Source: Bifidobacteriaceae bacterium (GTDB lineage Bacteria; Actinomycetota; Actinomycetes; Actinomycetales; WQXJ01). Taken from it: a DNA stretch of 35,243 bases. The stretch covers positions 1 to 35,243 of the forward strand of contig JAIRXP010000012.1 in the NCBI GenBank assembly GCA_031268215.1, in the 5' to 3' direction. Under the pieces are notes generated by a model. That model did no database searches. It saw only the letters and a program-made list of their open reading frames with translations, and was not told the DNA's origin. Of this stretch, positions 8,483-18,658 are shown in pieces (positions within the stretch are counted from its first letter, which is position 1; the number at the start of each line of letters is the position of its first letter). The translations under genes and the position numbers were made by a program.

Positions 8483-9441
8483 GCGTAACGGCTTTGCCTA
8501 TGGGGGGCGGCCACACGGGACCGGGCAGCGATTTCGCCGCCGATGCCGCCGTCCCACCGATGCTCAAGACGTCGGGTCCCAGCCTGTGGCGCCGAGCCAA
8601 GAACCGTCTGGCGGCGGTGGCCGTAGTGGCGGCCGTCGCCGTCACCGCCATCCCGCTGGTGTCGATGATCTGGACGGCGGTGGCGCGCGGGTCGCAACGC
8701 CTGGACCTGGCTCTATTCACGAATTCGATGTACGGCGTGGTGGGCCAGGGCGGAGGCCTGTTGCACGCGTTGACCGGCACCGTTCTGATCACTGCGGCGA
8801 CGGCCACCATCTCGGTGCCGCTGGGGCTGGCGGCGGCCATCTATTTAACAGAGTACGGGCGCGGCCAACTGGCGGCGCTGACGCGGCGGGCGGTGGATGT
8901 CATGGTGTCCATCCCGTCGATCGTGGCTGGGCTGGCGGCCTACGCGTTGTTCTCCATGATTCTGGGGCCAGGGACGCGTTCTGGTTTAGCTGGGGCCGTG
9001 GCGCTGTCGATCATCATGGTGCCGGTGGTGGTGCGTTCGTCAGAAGAAGTCCTGGCTATGGTGCCGGGTGACCTGCGTGAGGCGGGTCTCGCTTTGGGCG
9101 CTCCAAGATACCGAGTGATCAGGCGGATCGTGTTGCCAACAGCACTGCCAGGGCTGACCTCAGGGGCAGTGCTGGGCGTGGCGCGGATCATCGGCGAGAC
9201 AGCGCCGCTGCTATTGGTGGCCGGGTTTACGGACGCCATGAACTACAACCTGGCGGATGGCCGGATGGCCACTTTGCCAGTCTTCATCTACTCGCAGTGG
9301 TCCTCGAAGGGTCTGGACGCCGCGGCCTACGATCAGCGTGCATGGGCGGGAGCCCTGGTGTTGATGGCGTTGGTCGTGGTGCTGCAGGTGCTGGCGCGGG
9401 CGCTGCCGCCACAAATCGCCAAACTAAGGAGAAACCGATGA
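8479..9441 (+). CDS. pstA: Phosphate ABC transporter permease PstA
   Basis: The product is 320 aa from GTG 8479, which overlaps the pstC stop (GTGA). The open frame reaches much further upstream, but that part is antisense/out-of-frame to pstC. There are about six membrane segments, starting near residues 47-67. The ATPase-coupling loop reads [20 protein letters not shown], followed by [13 protein letters not shown], as in PstA. It pairs with PstC to form the membrane channel. The end overlaps pstB by ATGA. Confidence 0.93.
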   Translation: MSVTALPMGGGHTGPGSDFAADAAVPPMLKTSGPSLWRRAKNRLAAVAVVAAVAVTAIPLVSMIWTAVARGSQRLDLALFTNSMYGVVGQGGGLLHALTGTVLITAATATISVPLGLAAAIYLTEYGRGQLAALTRRAVDVMVSIPSIVAGLAAYALFSMILGPGTRSGLAGAVALSIIMVPVVVRSSEEVLAMVPGDLREAGLALGAPRYRVIRRIVLPTALPGLTSGAVLGVARIIGETAPLLLVAGFTDAMNYNLADGRMATLPVFIYSQWSSKGLDAAAYDQRAWAGALVLMALVVVLQVLARALPPQIAKLRRNR

Positions 9442-10301
9442 CCGCCACAGCGCCTATACCGACCGCCACCCCTTCGCTGGGGCTGGCAGCCCTGCCGATT
9501 GACCCGGACCAACGAAAGGGTGCCCTGGGCCAAATTTCGCTGCGCGGCGTCAACTGCTATTACGGATCGCACCTGGCGGTGGCGGATGTATCGCTGGAGA
9601 TTCCACCCCGGGCCGTGACGGCATTCATCGGGCCATCCGGGTGCGGCAAGTCGACACTGCTGCGGGCCATCAACCGGCTGCATGAAGTGATCCTTGGCGC
9701 CCGCGCTGACGGCTCAATCACTCTGGATGGGGCCAACTTGTATGGCAACGGCGTGGACCCAGTGGCGGTCCGCTCCAGGGTGGGGATGGTTTTCCAGAAA
9801 GCCAATCCTTTCCCGGCCATGTCGATCCGGGACAACGTGTTGGCGGGGTTGATCATCCGGGGCCAGCGCCGCGGTTCCAAGGTTGGCGATGACCTGGTGG
9901 AGAGTTGCCTGCGCCGGGCGCATCTGTGGGACGAGGTGAAGGACCGGTTGCGCAAACCGGGCGGGTCGTTGTCCGGCGGGCAACAGCAGCGACTATGCAT
10001 AGCGCGGGCGGTTGCGGTCCGTCCGGAGGTGCTGCTGATGGACGAACCATGTTCCGCCCTCGACCCGATCTCCACGCTGGCGATTGAGGAATTGATGCGG
10101 GAATTGGCCCGTGACTACACGGTGGTCGTGGTGACACACAACATGGCCCAGGCCGGAAGAGTCTCAGACCGGACCGCGTTCTTTTCCGTTTCTGGCGCCG
10201 GCCAGCCTGGGCGCCTGATTGAGGCCGGGCCAACGGCTGACCTGTTTTCCGCTCCGAAGGTGCCCGCGACCAGGGATTACATTGACGGACGGTTTGGCTG
10301 A
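9438..10301 (+). CDS. pstB: Phosphate ABC transporter ATP-binding protein PstB
   Basis: The product is 287 aa. It is the ATPase that powers phosphate uptake through PstCA. Walker A is GPSGCGKST (residues 65-73), the Q-loop lies in [10 protein letters not shown], the signature is LSGGQQQR, Walker B is [13 protein letters not shown] and the switch His lies in [10 protein letters not shown] 9438 is preceded by a good ribosome site (AAGGAG) and overlaps the pstA stop. No phoU follows; the next genes are the two-component system. The first ~30 residues are a longer N-terminal extension than in many PstB proteins. Confidence 0.95.
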   Translation: MTATAPIPTATPSLGLAALPIDPDQRKGALGQISLRGVNCYYGSHLAVADVSLEIPPRAVTAFIGPSGCGKSTLLRAINRLHEVILGARADGSITLDGANLYGNGVDPVAVRSRVGMVFQKANPFPAMSIRDNVLAGLIIRGQRRGSKVGDDLVESCLRRAHLWDEVKDRLRKPGGSLSGGQQQRLCIARAVAVRPEVLLMDEPCSALDPISTLAIEELMRELARDYTVVVVTHNMAQAGRVSDRTAFFSVSGAGQPGRLIEAGPTADLFSAPKVPATRDYIDGRFG

Positions 10302-10313
10302 GCGATGACTCCC

Positions 10314-10342
10314 GAGGCCGGGGCCCGCCAGGGGCCGGCCCT
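10314..10342 (+). terminator. GC-rich hairpin between pstB and the sensor kinase
   Basis: GGCCGG (10316-10321) can pair with CCGGCC (10335-10340), with an inner CCC/GGG stem and a short loop. There is no T-tract, so it is more likely an attenuator or a partial terminator than a strong one. It lies in the 61-bp gap between pstB and the kinase gene. Confidence 0.3.
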
Positions 10343-10362
10343 ACCCCCAATGCGACAGTAGA

Positions 10363-11502
10363 GTGGACAGCGTGCCGGTGGCCATGGAATGGGTGGCCGG
10401 GGGCGCCTTGGGCGCTACCCTGGCCCTGGTCACCACCCCAATCTGGTCCTGGCTGTTCCGCCGGACGCCGGAAGGTGATCGCTGGGAACGCCGCGAAGCG
10501 CCGCTCCCGGAATTGGCTCGTGACCTGGCTGGCTCCTACGGCGGTTACGCCATGGTGCTGACCCGCTCACACAAGGTGGTCTACACCACCGCTCAAGCTG
10601 AGACTCTGCCAGTGTATGAGGGCACCAAGCTGATCCACTCAGGCTTGTTGGAACTGGCGGAGAACGCTTGGAACGAAGACGAGATGCAGTCCCGGCGCCT
10701 GTCCTTCACGGACCTTGGACCGGTTGCCGATGCCGAGGTCAGAGCCACGCGACTGGCTGACAGTTACATCCTGCTAACGGTCACCGACCTGACGCAAACC
10801 ATGCGGGCCCGCCAGATCCGTCACGATTTCATCGCCAACATTGGCCACGAACTACGTACGCCTGTAACGGCGGTGGAGTTAATCGGATCCGCTCTGGAGG
10901 CCGGAGCCGAAGACCCGGAAATGGTCCGCCATTTCGCCCGGCGGTTGAGTCAGGAATCGCACCGCTTGGCGCGGCTAACTGAAGACATGATGGCCTTGGC
11001 CAAAGCCCAGGATCAAGATTCAAGCCGCTTCGGTGAGGTGAACGTTCTGGACGTAATTCAAGAGGCGGCCGGGCGGCATCGGACAACTTCTGAGGAGGCC
11101 TCAATCGGGGTAAGAGTGCAGGCCAGCCCGGGGCTGACGGTCTTTGGTGACAAAGAGGCCTTGGTGACCGCTATCGACAACCTGGTGGCCAACGCGGTCG
11201 CTTATTCGCCGCCGGGATCCGAGGTGTTGGTCAGCGCGACCTTGAAGTCCGGTGAGGTCGCCATAGCGGTGGTGGACCAAGGGATTGGGATTGAGGCGCC
11301 GGATCAAGAGCGGGTCTTTGAACGCTTTTACCGGACTGACCAGGCCCGCTCGCGGCGCACCGGCGGCACCGGTCTGGGGCTGGCGATTGTTCGCAACACC
11401 GTGTCCGGTCATGGCGGTAGAGTGACGGTCCAGTCTGAGGTTGGCCGCGGTTCGGCCTTCACCGTTTGGCTGCCGCGACGCATTCTGGGGGATAGCGCAT
11501 GA
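10363..11502 (+). CDS. senX3: Two-component sensor histidine kinase, SenX3-like
   Basis: The product is 379 aa. One hydrophobic segment (about residues 8-31) is followed by a PAS-like domain (about 50-145). The dimerisation/phosphoacceptor helix has His162 in IANIGHELRTP. The ATPase domain shows the N-box region (DNLVANAVAYS), the G1 box DQGIGI and the G2 box GGTGLGLAIV. The short extracytoplasmic part is typical of SenX3/PhoR-type phosphate sensors, which are thought to read the state of the Pst transporter. The GTG start is at 10363, 61 bp after pstB. The gene overlaps the response regulator by ATGA. The name rests on domain layout and on the position next to pst. Confidence 0.85.
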   Translation: MDSVPVAMEWVAGGALGATLALVTTPIWSWLFRRTPEGDRWERREAPLPELARDLAGSYGGYAMVLTRSHKVVYTTAQAETLPVYEGTKLIHSGLLELAENAWNEDEMQSRRLSFTDLGPVADAEVRATRLADSYILLTVTDLTQTMRARQIRHDFIANIGHELRTPVTAVELIGSALEAGAEDPEMVRHFARRLSQESHRLARLTEDMMALAKAQDQDSSRFGEVNVLDVIQEAAGRHRTTSEEASIGVRVQASPGLTVFGDKEALVTAIDNLVANAVAYSPPGSEVLVSATLKSGEVAIAVVDQGIGIEAPDQERVFERFYRTDQARSRRTGGTGLGLAIVRNTVSGHGGRVTVQSEVGRGSAFTVWLPRRILGDSA

Positions 11503-12197
11503 CTGATCTGTTGTTGGTTGAGGATGACGAGACTCAACGGGAGGCGTTGACCTTCCTGCTGGGCCGGGAGGGCTATGAAGTGCGGGGCGCTCCTGACGGT
11601 GCCGCGGCCTTGGCGGAGTTTAAAGCCCGTGAACCGGAGTTGATCTTGCTGGACTTGATGATCCCATCCGTGCCAGGAACTGAGGTTTGTCGCCGTGTCC
11701 GGCTGAGTTCGGACGTGCCAATCATCATGCTGACCGCCAAGAGTGACGAGGCGGACATAGTTCTGGGTCTGGAATTGGGGGCTGATGACTATGTCACTAA
11801 GCCGTACTCGACCCTGGAACTGTTGGCCCGCTGCCGGCGGGCCTTGCGCCGCCACCGCGCCACCGCTTTGGACAGCGGTTCATCCGGGGAGGCCGGAGTC
11901 ATAGAGGTCAACGGTGTGCGGCTGGATCCGGAGCGACACCGAGTGTGGGTGGAAGACCAGGAGGTGACTCTGCCGCTGCGGGAGTTTTCCCTGCTGGAAC
12001 AGCTAATGACTCATGCCGGGCGGGTCTTGACTCGCTCGCAGTTGCTGGAACGGGTCTGGGGGGCAGATTTCTTTGGCGACACCAAGACTCTGGATGTTCA
12101 TGTCCGCCGGGTCCGGTCCCGCATAGAGGCGGATCCGGCCAATCCCATCCGTCTGGTCACCTTGCGCGGGCTAGGCTACCGCTTTGAGGAGCCGTAA
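11499..12197 (+). CDS. regX3: Two-component response regulator, RegX3-like (OmpR family)
   Basis: The product is 232 aa. The receiver domain has the acidic pair in VEDDE, phosphoacceptor Asp52 in LLDLMIP and Lys101 in VTKPYS. The C-terminal winged helix carries LTRSQLLERVWG and TLDVHVRRVRSRIE, typical of OmpR/PhoB DNA-binding domains. It is co-transcribed with the kinase (ATGA overlap). By homology it should activate pst genes when phosphate is scarce, and the direct repeat at 6316-6333 is a plausible target. Confidence 0.88.
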   Translation: MTDLLLVEDDETQREALTFLLGREGYEVRGAPDGAAALAEFKAREPELILLDLMIPSVPGTEVCRRVRLSSDVPIIMLTAKSDEADIVLGLELGADDYVTKPYSTLELLARCRRALRRHRATALDSGSSGEAGVIEVNGVRLDPERHRVWVEDQEVTLPLREFSLLEQLMTHAGRVLTRSQLLERVWGADFFGDTKTLDVHVRRVRSRIEADPANPIRLVTLRGLGYRFEEP

Positions 12198-12298
12198 GAG
12201 GCGCGCGCTTTCCCTTCCCAGGGCCCGCGGTTGGCCGCGTGGCCTGGCAATGGTGCGGCCGGCGGGCCCGCTAGGATAGGCCCCAAGCTAAAACAAGA

Positions 12299-12685
12299 AT
12301 GGCTTTAGGGCGGATAGGGGTGAGCGTGGATCCATTCGATCTGGGAATGGATAGTAATGACTTGCCGTTGCCAATGGCCCATCCGGCCGCGCCCTGGCCG
12401 TCTTATACGGTTATCGCGCTGAGTGTTGTTGGATGTGGCTCGGCGGCGGTCTGGCGGGAGTTTTGGCCCGCCGTCGTTACCTATGGCGTGCTGCTAATTG
12501 GGGGCTGTGGCCTGTTGTTTTACCGCCGGCAATTGCAGATCGCCGCGACCCGCCGGGCTGGTGGTGCGGGATTTGTGTCGATTTCCAACCTGGACCGGGT
12601 GGCCCTGATGGCCCTGGTGGCGGCCTGTTTGATCAACGGGATTGTGATCGCCATGGAAGTGGCCCGTTGGGAGTGGGGCGCGTGA
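12299..12685 (+). CDS. Small membrane protein, first gene of vWA/tubulin-like operon
   Basis: The product is 128 aa from ATG 12299; GTG 12320 and GTG 12326 are alternative starts. I do not recognise the family. It has about three hydrophobic segments: PSYTVIALSVVGCGSAAVW, WPAVVTYGVLLIGGCGLLF and a final one in VALMALVAACLINGIVIAM. A short basic stretch (YRRQLQIAATRR) lies between the second and third. It overlaps the next gene by GTGA, which implies coupled expression with the vWA protein. It may be a membrane partner of that system. Confidence 0.6.
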   Translation: MALGRIGVSVDPFDLGMDSNDLPLPMAHPAAPWPSYTVIALSVVGCGSAAVWREFWPAVVTYGVLLIGGCGLLFYRRQLQIAATRRAGGAGFVSISNLDRVALMALVAACLINGIVIAMEVARWEWGA

Positions 12686-15303
12686 CCCGGGCCGTGCGGC
12701 GGATGGTCACGGTCGCCATGACCATCGGTGCCGCGTGTTTGACCGCCGCCGTGGCGGTGCCCGTCGCGGTCGAGCCCATCGCGGCTGGGATTGCCTCGCC
12801 TGGCGCGCTGGCCCCGGCGGGGCGCCAGGAGGCATCCAACTATCTGGCCGGCTGCGCGCAGTCGGGATCGACCCTGAGCGCGCTGTTTGTGCTGGACCAG
12901 TCCGGATCCTTGTCGGCAACTGATCCCCAGGGCATCCGCTACGACGCGTTGCGAATAGCACTTGAGCAGTTGGCCAAAATGAGGCCGGCCAGCGAAAAGG
13001 AACTGGCAGTGGAGGCGGCGGTGGCCGCATTCGACCACCAGTATTCCAAGGCCCGGTCGGTCGCCCGCTGGACTCGGCTGGACTTAGGCGCGTTTGACGG
13101 CGACACGGTTCGTCAGGCAGATGCGATCGACCAGATGATGCGGACTACCGAAGAGCGGACTTTCCCTCAAGGCGGCACTGATTTCGAAGCTGCGCTGGAA
13201 GGGGCGGCGTCAGACATGGAGGACCGTGGTGGTCGGGGAACCTGCCGAGTCGTGTTCTGGTTCACGGACGGTTCCTTTGAATCCGCGACCGATTCGGTCC
13301 CCGCGGCTCGGGAGCGGATGTGCCGCCCGGATGGCTTGCTTGACCAGATCCGGCGGGCGGGGATCGTAGTAGTTGGCATCCAGCTAGCGGACAACTCAGC
13401 GGATTTGCTGCCCATGTCGGAAGGCGAGGGTGACGGCGTGACCTGCGGGACCGCGCCCATCCCTTCCGATTGGGCGCCGGGTATGTACATCCGGGCGGAT
13501 GACCCGGCGGCGCTTAAACGTATCTTCGGGTCCGTGGTGGATATAGTGCAAGGCTGTTCGCCAGCTGACGCGGAATCCAAGCTGATTGACCCCGGTGTGC
13601 GGCGCTTCAGGGCCACAGTGGAAACCCCAAGCAAGGTGAGAGCAGCGCGCCTGGACGCGCCGGATGGCACCGTCATCAACGCTCCGGCCAGCGGAACCAC
13701 CGAAGCGGACGGCTACCAGGTGTCAGTCCAAAGCGATGAGAACTATGCCGCCTACGAGGTCACTTTGCCGGAGGGGAAGGGAGCGGGCGCTTGGTCCTTG
13801 ACCACTGACCCGGTGACGACCGCCAAAGATATGAGCCTCTGTGTTTTCCACGATCTGCACCTCGAAATGGCTGATCCAGACCAGCCGATCCCGGCCGGCA
13901 TCAGCGCCCAGATCCGCGTGAAGGCTGTCGATTCCGCTGGTGGCGAGGCTGACCTGGGGGTCTTCGCCAGCGCCGCGGTTGGATCGGCGGCGGTTGGACC
14001 AGACGGCAATATCCGGCAGAGTTCAGCGGTCATCGCCAACGGCGGCATAGACGTGACCCTTGATTCGGACATGACCGACGCCAGGATCGAATTGTCCGTC
14101 ACGGTCGATCCAGTCACCGAATCCGGGATAGCTTTGGCGCCCATCACGGCCCGGCTGCCGCTGGTTCTGACGTTGCCGAAAGAGTTCCCGTCCATCAGCC
14201 CGGTCGATGAATTGGAGTTAGGCACGGCGGTTAAGGTCGATCCCACTTCCGCCAAGCTGGAATTGACCGGGTCAACTGAGGGCCCCACCAAGATCTGTTT
14301 CGGTCCCTTCGCGTCTGTCACCGTGCCAGAGGAGGCTGCCGGTACGGTGCCGGAGATCTCCGAGACCTGCGTTGACCTGAAGACTGGCGAGTCAAAGCAG
14401 GTGAAGGTGACAGTGCATCCGGTCGCGCCGGCCGAGGGGGCCGGTTCCGCCGAGCTGCCGGTCACTCTGTACAGCGCGGACACCGAGCTGCGCCCCACCC
14501 AAGAGGCCAGTTTCGCCATACCGGTGGTTTGGCGGTTCGGGGATCCATTGAATGCCCCCGTCATGCTGGCGGTGATTGTGGTGGTGGCGCTGATTTCGAT
14601 TCTCCTGCCGCTGGTCGCCATGGGTTTGGCCAACGTGGTGTCCGCCAAGTTCGACACCAAGGGCCTGCAGGCTGGCCAGATCGCGGTCTTGGTTGGGGAT
14701 GGAGTCATGCGGCGCCCGGGTGCGCCGGCGGATGGCACCGACCGGGTAATTGATGTTTACCGTGACCGTGACAGTGGTGTCCAGCCGCGCAACGCCCGCC
14801 GGTTCAACCTGTTCGGAGTTGATTTCCGGGCTAAAGGCACGCTCAACCCGTTTGGCGCGCCGCGTTTCACGGCCACTGCCCCGGCCGGGTCGCGGATCAT
14901 GTCTTCAGTCGGTTTCCCCATCCCCGGTGACCGGGCAGCCGCGGTCAGCCCCGGGCTCGGCTTTGTGACGTTGATCGTGGTGTCCGATGCCGCCTTGGCC
15001 GGCACCGCCCGTGAGGTCCAGGCGACGTTGATCTTCCTGTTACGAGACACCGCGGCGTTCACGGACGGCACCCTGGCGGACCGCTTGACGAATAAGGCCA
15101 TGACCTGGGAAAGAATCGACGAGTGGCGGCCAGATCCGGCTGATCGCACTGATTTGGCGGACCCGGGGAGCGGACCCGGAGCGGGCTCTGGGCGGCGCCC
15201 GGAGTCTGGTCTTGACGCCGACTTCGGTATTGGTAATGGCCCAGGAAGTGGCGGCCCGGGCGGCTACTCACGACCGTCAAACGACGACCCATATTTCAAT
15301 TGA
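12682..15303 (+). CDS. vWA-domain membrane-anchored protein
   Basis: The product is 873 aa from GTG 12682, which overlaps the previous stop. An N-terminal signal-like hydrophobic segment (about 9-30) leads to an extracytoplasmic von Willebrand A domain. The metal-binding MIDAS motif is visible as DQSGS (72-76), with a Thr in FPQGGTDF and an Asp in WFTDGSF. Beta-rich domains follow. One membrane helix near residues 625-650 (VMLAVIVVVALISILLPLV) precedes a cytoplasmic part of about 220 aa ending in a Gly/Pro/Asp-rich tail. It probably binds a ligand outside the cell and passes information or force to the cytoplasmic side, where the tubulin-like protein encoded 13 bp downstream could act. The function is unknown. 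Confidence 0.8.
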   Translation: MTRAVRRMVTVAMTIGAACLTAAVAVPVAVEPIAAGIASPGALAPAGRQEASNYLAGCAQSGSTLSALFVLDQSGSLSATDPQGIRYDALRIALEQLAKMRPASEKELAVEAAVAAFDHQYSKARSVARWTRLDLGAFDGDTVRQADAIDQMMRTTEERTFPQGGTDFEAALEGAASDMEDRGGRGTCRVVFWFTDGSFESATDSVPAARERMCRPDGLLDQIRRAGIVVVGIQLADNSADLLPMSEGEGDGVTCGTAPIPSDWAPGMYIRADDPAALKRIFGSVVDIVQGCSPADAESKLIDPGVRRFRATVETPSKVRAARLDAPDGTVINAPASGTTEADGYQVSVQSDENYAAYEVTLPEGKGAGAWSLTTDPVTTAKDMSLCVFHDLHLEMADPDQPIPAGISAQIRVKAVDSAGGEADLGVFASAAVGSAAVGPDGNIRQSSAVIANGGIDVTLDSDMTDARIELSVTVDPVTESGIALAPITARLPLVLTLPKEFPSISPVDELELGTAVKVDPTSAKLELTGSTEGPTKICFGPFASVTVPEEAAGTVPEISETCVDLKTGESKQVKVTVHPVAPAEGAGSAELPVTLYSADTELRPTQEASFAIPVVWRFGDPLNAPVMLAVIVVVALISILLPLVAMGLANVVSAKFDTKGLQAGQIAVLVGDGVMRRPGAPADGTDRVIDVYRDRDSGVQPRNARRFNLFGVDFRAKGTLNPFGAPRFTATAPAGSRIMSSVGFPIPGDRAAAVSPGLGFVTLIVVSDAALAGTAREVQATLIFLLRDTAAFTDGTLADRLTNKAMTWERIDEWRPDPADRTDLADPGSGPGAGSGRRPESGLDADFGIGNGPGSGGPGGYSRPSNDDPYFN

Positions 15304-15316
15304 AAGGACCTTTGCT

Positions 15317-18300
15317 ATGTCGCTTAATCCGTTTGTCTTTGTTGGTGTTGGTGGAACCGGCGGTAAGACCCTCGGGGTGATCAGACAGACCCTGTCTGAT
15401 CTGTTGGAACGAATCGGCTGGCAGGACGGCTGGCCGAGGGGCTGGCAGTTCCTGTATATAGATGTGCCAGCGGATCCGGACGCCCAGTCCGAGCACATTC
15501 CGTATTCCATCCCCCGGACGCAGTACGTGGCACTGACTGACCGCAAGTCAACCTATTCGGCCTACTCTTCGGGGATTGACCAGCGGCTGGAACGCACCGC
15601 TCCGGATGAGGCGCAGCGCTACTCTGCTTGGCATTGCTGGGAGCCGTATCCGGCGAGTTCCGTCAAGGTGAATGTTGTCAACGGCGCCGGCCAGTACCGC
15701 GCGATCGGGCGGGTCTGCGTGCTGGCGGAACTCAAACGTGTGGACGCGGCAGTAGCCAGTGCCCTGGACGCCGCCACCAACGCTGAGGCTGCCCCAGAAT
15801 TGCTCCGTGTTCAGCAAATGATGGGCGAGGGCGAAGCGGCGGTGACAGATCCCAAGCCAGTGGTGTTCGTGGTTGGGTCCGTGGCGGGCGGTTCTGGTTC
15901 CGGCATGGCGTTGGACGTATGTGACGTGCTGCGGTCCCGTGGAATCAATGAGATCAACACGGTCCTGTTCACGCCAGAGGTGTTTGAGAAGCCTGATGGG
16001 TCGATCGATCCGGGGGTGGCTCCCAACACGTTCATGGCTCTGACCGAGGTGGTCAACGCCATGTGGACAACTGCCCAGGCCGACGCCCCGATTTCCCGTG
16101 ATTTGATGTTCAAGAGTGGCGGCGTCAGTTACCCAGTTGGGCACGGTGGCCCCTCCACGGTGTTCCTGGTGGGGCGGCGCAATGGAGCGGTCACCTTCGC
16201 CAGCGCCTGGGACGTCTATAAGATCGTTGGGCGCTCGCTGGCGGAACTGGCCCTGGATGAGGCCCTGACTCGCGACGTGATCGCCTACGACGTGGCTAAC
16301 GCGCAGGCCGTGGCGGCCGGCGGGCATGATGGGCTGGAGTTGTCTTCTCCCCGCAGTCAGGCCCGTGACCTGGCGGTCTTCCGGTCGATGGGCTTTTCGC
16401 GCCTGTCGGTTGGACGGGAAAACTTTGAGAAATATGCCCTCGACCGGCTAGCGCGGGCGGTGACCTTGCGGCTGTTGGATGCTCACCTCTTGCGCCGCCA
16501 GCCGGGCTCTAATCTGTCGGATGAGGAACTGCTGGCCAACGCTGTGGAAGATGCCTGGGGCGGCTTCCTAATGGCCTCGCGAATTGATGAACTGAACCGC
16601 GCCAACGAGGTCACTGATCGTTTGCGGACTCTTGATAGCCCTGAGGTGGAGGCGGTCCAACGTGAGTTGCGCGGCAAGGCCCGGGACGCCATCGGGAAGG
16701 TGGCTGTAAAAGGAAAGGTCAAGGCCGCTGACGCGGGCGCGGCCGTTTACCAGGAGGTCCACCTGGCGCGGGAAGCGGTGTTAGGCGCTGGTCTGCGGGC
16801 GTTGGAACCGCGGGCCCGGGAGTTCCAGACCGGTATCCAGGAACACCTGGCTCTCGTGATCGCGGAACGGATCGCGGAAGATGGCCTGCCAGTGACGGCG
16901 GCACTGCTGAAACGGCTGATTGACCGGTCCTATGAGGCCGTCAACTCGTTGCAAGCGGACGTTACGGAAGCGATGCAGCGAGAGGCGGAGACGCTGCGCA
17001 GTTTGGCGGTCGGCAAGCCGGCCACTGCGGTGTCCTTCCCGCTCGACGCGACCGATGAAGTGGAGAGCCTGTTGCGCCAGGGCCAGCGGGCGACCGGCCG
17101 GGCGTTGCAAGCTCAATATCACGATGCCGCCCGGGCCATCTTGGAGGACCTCATCAAGAACCTTCTGCTGCCATGGCAGCGGGCGGTGGTGGACGCGGAC
17201 GCGCTGCTGCGGCGAGAGGCCCGGCCAGTCAACCTGGACAGCGTCCTTGACATTTGGCCGACTGGTGATGTTCCAGGTGAGAGCGCTAATGTGCCGGACT
17301 ACATCAGGCCGTCCAAGGTTGAATTCTTGCTGGATGATGTGGACCGTTTCCCGGAGAATTTCCAGGCGGTAATGGAGCGTTCGGTGGCTGGAGTCAAGGG
17401 TGGTACGGCCATTCAGCTAGCGATCCGCGAAGTGGCTTCTGGGATCAATTTGGGTAAGCAGGCGTCCGCCCGGACTAAACCGGTCGTCACCTATGCCATG
17501 GTCTGGAGTCCGCAATGGGAACTGGCCCGGTTGCCGCGGCATGCCAAGTCCACGGCCCAGGTGGAACTCAGTTTGACCTTGAAGGACATCCGTGCCCGAG
17601 CCCACGATTGGCTCTGGGATGACGAGAAATTCTGCGGCACTTACCTCCGGACCACTCTCAACCAGTATCTGACCGATCCGTTGGCGTCCGGCGCTGAACG
17701 CGAAGACCGCAAGACTCGCACGATTGGTCAGTTCCAGGCCATGGTCCGGGCGTCTTTGCCGTTGATAGCGATTGATCCAGACATGGCTGGGAAGATTCAC
17801 GGTCACGCCCAGCCGCCGTTCAACCTGCACATGACGGCCATGAACGTGCCGCGCGATCTGGCCGCGAAGCTGGAAGAAGTGGCGCACGCTTTACTCAATT
17901 CTCCTCAGCCGATCACAACCACGACCAACCCCAAGTCCGATGTCATGATGATGACGCTGTTGCGTGAGCCTTACCAGATGATGGCTATCGCTTCGATCAT
18001 GGATCCGATTGTTGATCAATGGTCCAAACTGGCGTACGGCAAAGATTTCTGGACTTGGCGCCGTGCCCGGCCCCTGCCGGAGTGGGTGCCGTTGAGTCCT
18101 TTGGCTTTGGCTGATTTGGTGCGGGGATGGTTCATGGCCCGCCTGCGAGGTCAGGCCTACGCTTCGGGCGACCGCAAGAGCCTCTTCCTGGAGGTGGGTG
18201 GCCGGACCATGCCGTTGGCTAAAGACGGTATCCGGCCGGCTGCCGCCGAGGACCAAGTTGGAATGGTGGCGGAGGGTCTGGCGTTGGCCCAGTTGGAGGC

Positions 18301-18658
18301 TTTCCGGGAGCGTTCGTTGGAGGTGATCGAACCGTACCGGGAGTTGATCAAGCTGGGAGCGTCGTTGGACGATGACACTAACCCCCTGACAGCGTGGGTC
18401 CGGGAAGGTGGACCTACGGCCGCCGCTGAATACCGAGAATTGGGCGCTGACGTGACCACGGAGAGCGGCCGGCGGGAAGGGGCACTGGCCCTGGTGAAGG
18501 CTTGGACCGAGGCTTACGCCGAGGATGTGAAACACCTTGGGGATGTGGGGATCGCCCAACGCCATCCCAGTTTTGAGCTGAACGCTGAGATCATGCGGGC
18601 CTTGAACGACATCAAGGCTTGTTTGAGCAAGGCTGTTGGGGGGATCGCTTTCCGATGA
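15317..18658 (+). CDS. Tubulin-like domain protein (putative GTPase)
   Basis: The product is 1113 aa, with a good ribosome site (GAAAGGA) before ATG 15317. The N-terminus has a Rossmann-type glycine motif VGVGGTGGKT (9-18). A tubulin/FtsZ-like signature loop is visible as VGSVAGGSGSGM (187-197, GGSGSG matching the family GGGTGSG pattern). After about residue 400 the protein is mainly helical with no catalytic motif I recognise. Large tubulin-like proteins encoded next to vWA proteins occur in actinobacteria, and their role is not established. It could polymerise at the membrane with the neighbouring membrane proteins. It overlaps the next gene by ATGA. Confidence 0.75.
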   Translation: MSLNPFVFVGVGGTGGKTLGVIRQTLSDLLERIGWQDGWPRGWQFLYIDVPADPDAQSEHIPYSIPRTQYVALTDRKSTYSAYSSGIDQRLERTAPDEAQRYSAWHCWEPYPASSVKVNVVNGAGQYRAIGRVCVLAELKRVDAAVASALDAATNAEAAPELLRVQQMMGEGEAAVTDPKPVVFVVGSVAGGSGSGMALDVCDVLRSRGINEINTVLFTPEVFEKPDGSIDPGVAPNTFMALTEVVNAMWTTAQADAPISRDLMFKSGGVSYPVGHGGPSTVFLVGRRNGAVTFASAWDVYKIVGRSLAELALDEALTRDVIAYDVANAQAVAAGGHDGLELSSPRSQARDLAVFRSMGFSRLSVGRENFEKYALDRLARAVTLRLLDAHLLRRQPGSNLSDEELLANAVEDAWGGFLMASRIDELNRANEVTDRLRTLDSPEVEAVQRELRGKARDAIGKVAVKGKVKAADAGAAVYQEVHLAREAVLGAGLRALEPRAREFQTGIQEHLALVIAERIAEDGLPVTAALLKRLIDRSYEAVNSLQADVTEAMQREAETLRSLAVGKPATAVSFPLDATDEVESLLRQGQRATGRALQAQYHDAARAILEDLIKNLLLPWQRAVVDADALLRREARPVNLDSVLDIWPTGDVPGESANVPDYIRPSKVEFLLDDVDRFPENFQAVMERSVAGVKGGTAIQLAIREVASGINLGKQASARTKPVVTYAMVWSPQWELARLPRHAKSTAQVELSLTLKDIRARAHDWLWDDEKFCGTYLRTTLNQYLTDPLASGAEREDRKTRTIGQFQAMVRASLPLIAIDPDMAGKIHGHAQPPFNLHMTAMNVPRDLAAKLEEVAHALLNSPQPITTTTNPKSDVMMMTLLREPYQMMAIASIMDPIVDQWSKLAYGKDFWTWRRARPLPEWVPLSPLALADLVRGWFMARLRGQAYASGDRKSLFLEVGGRTMPLAKDGIRPAAAEDQVGMVAEGLALAQLEAFRERSLEVIEPYRELIKLGASLDDDTNPLTAWVREGGPTAAAEYRELGADVTTESGRREGALALVKAWTEAYAEDVKHLGDVGIAQRHPSFELNAEIMRALNDIKACLSKAVGGIAFR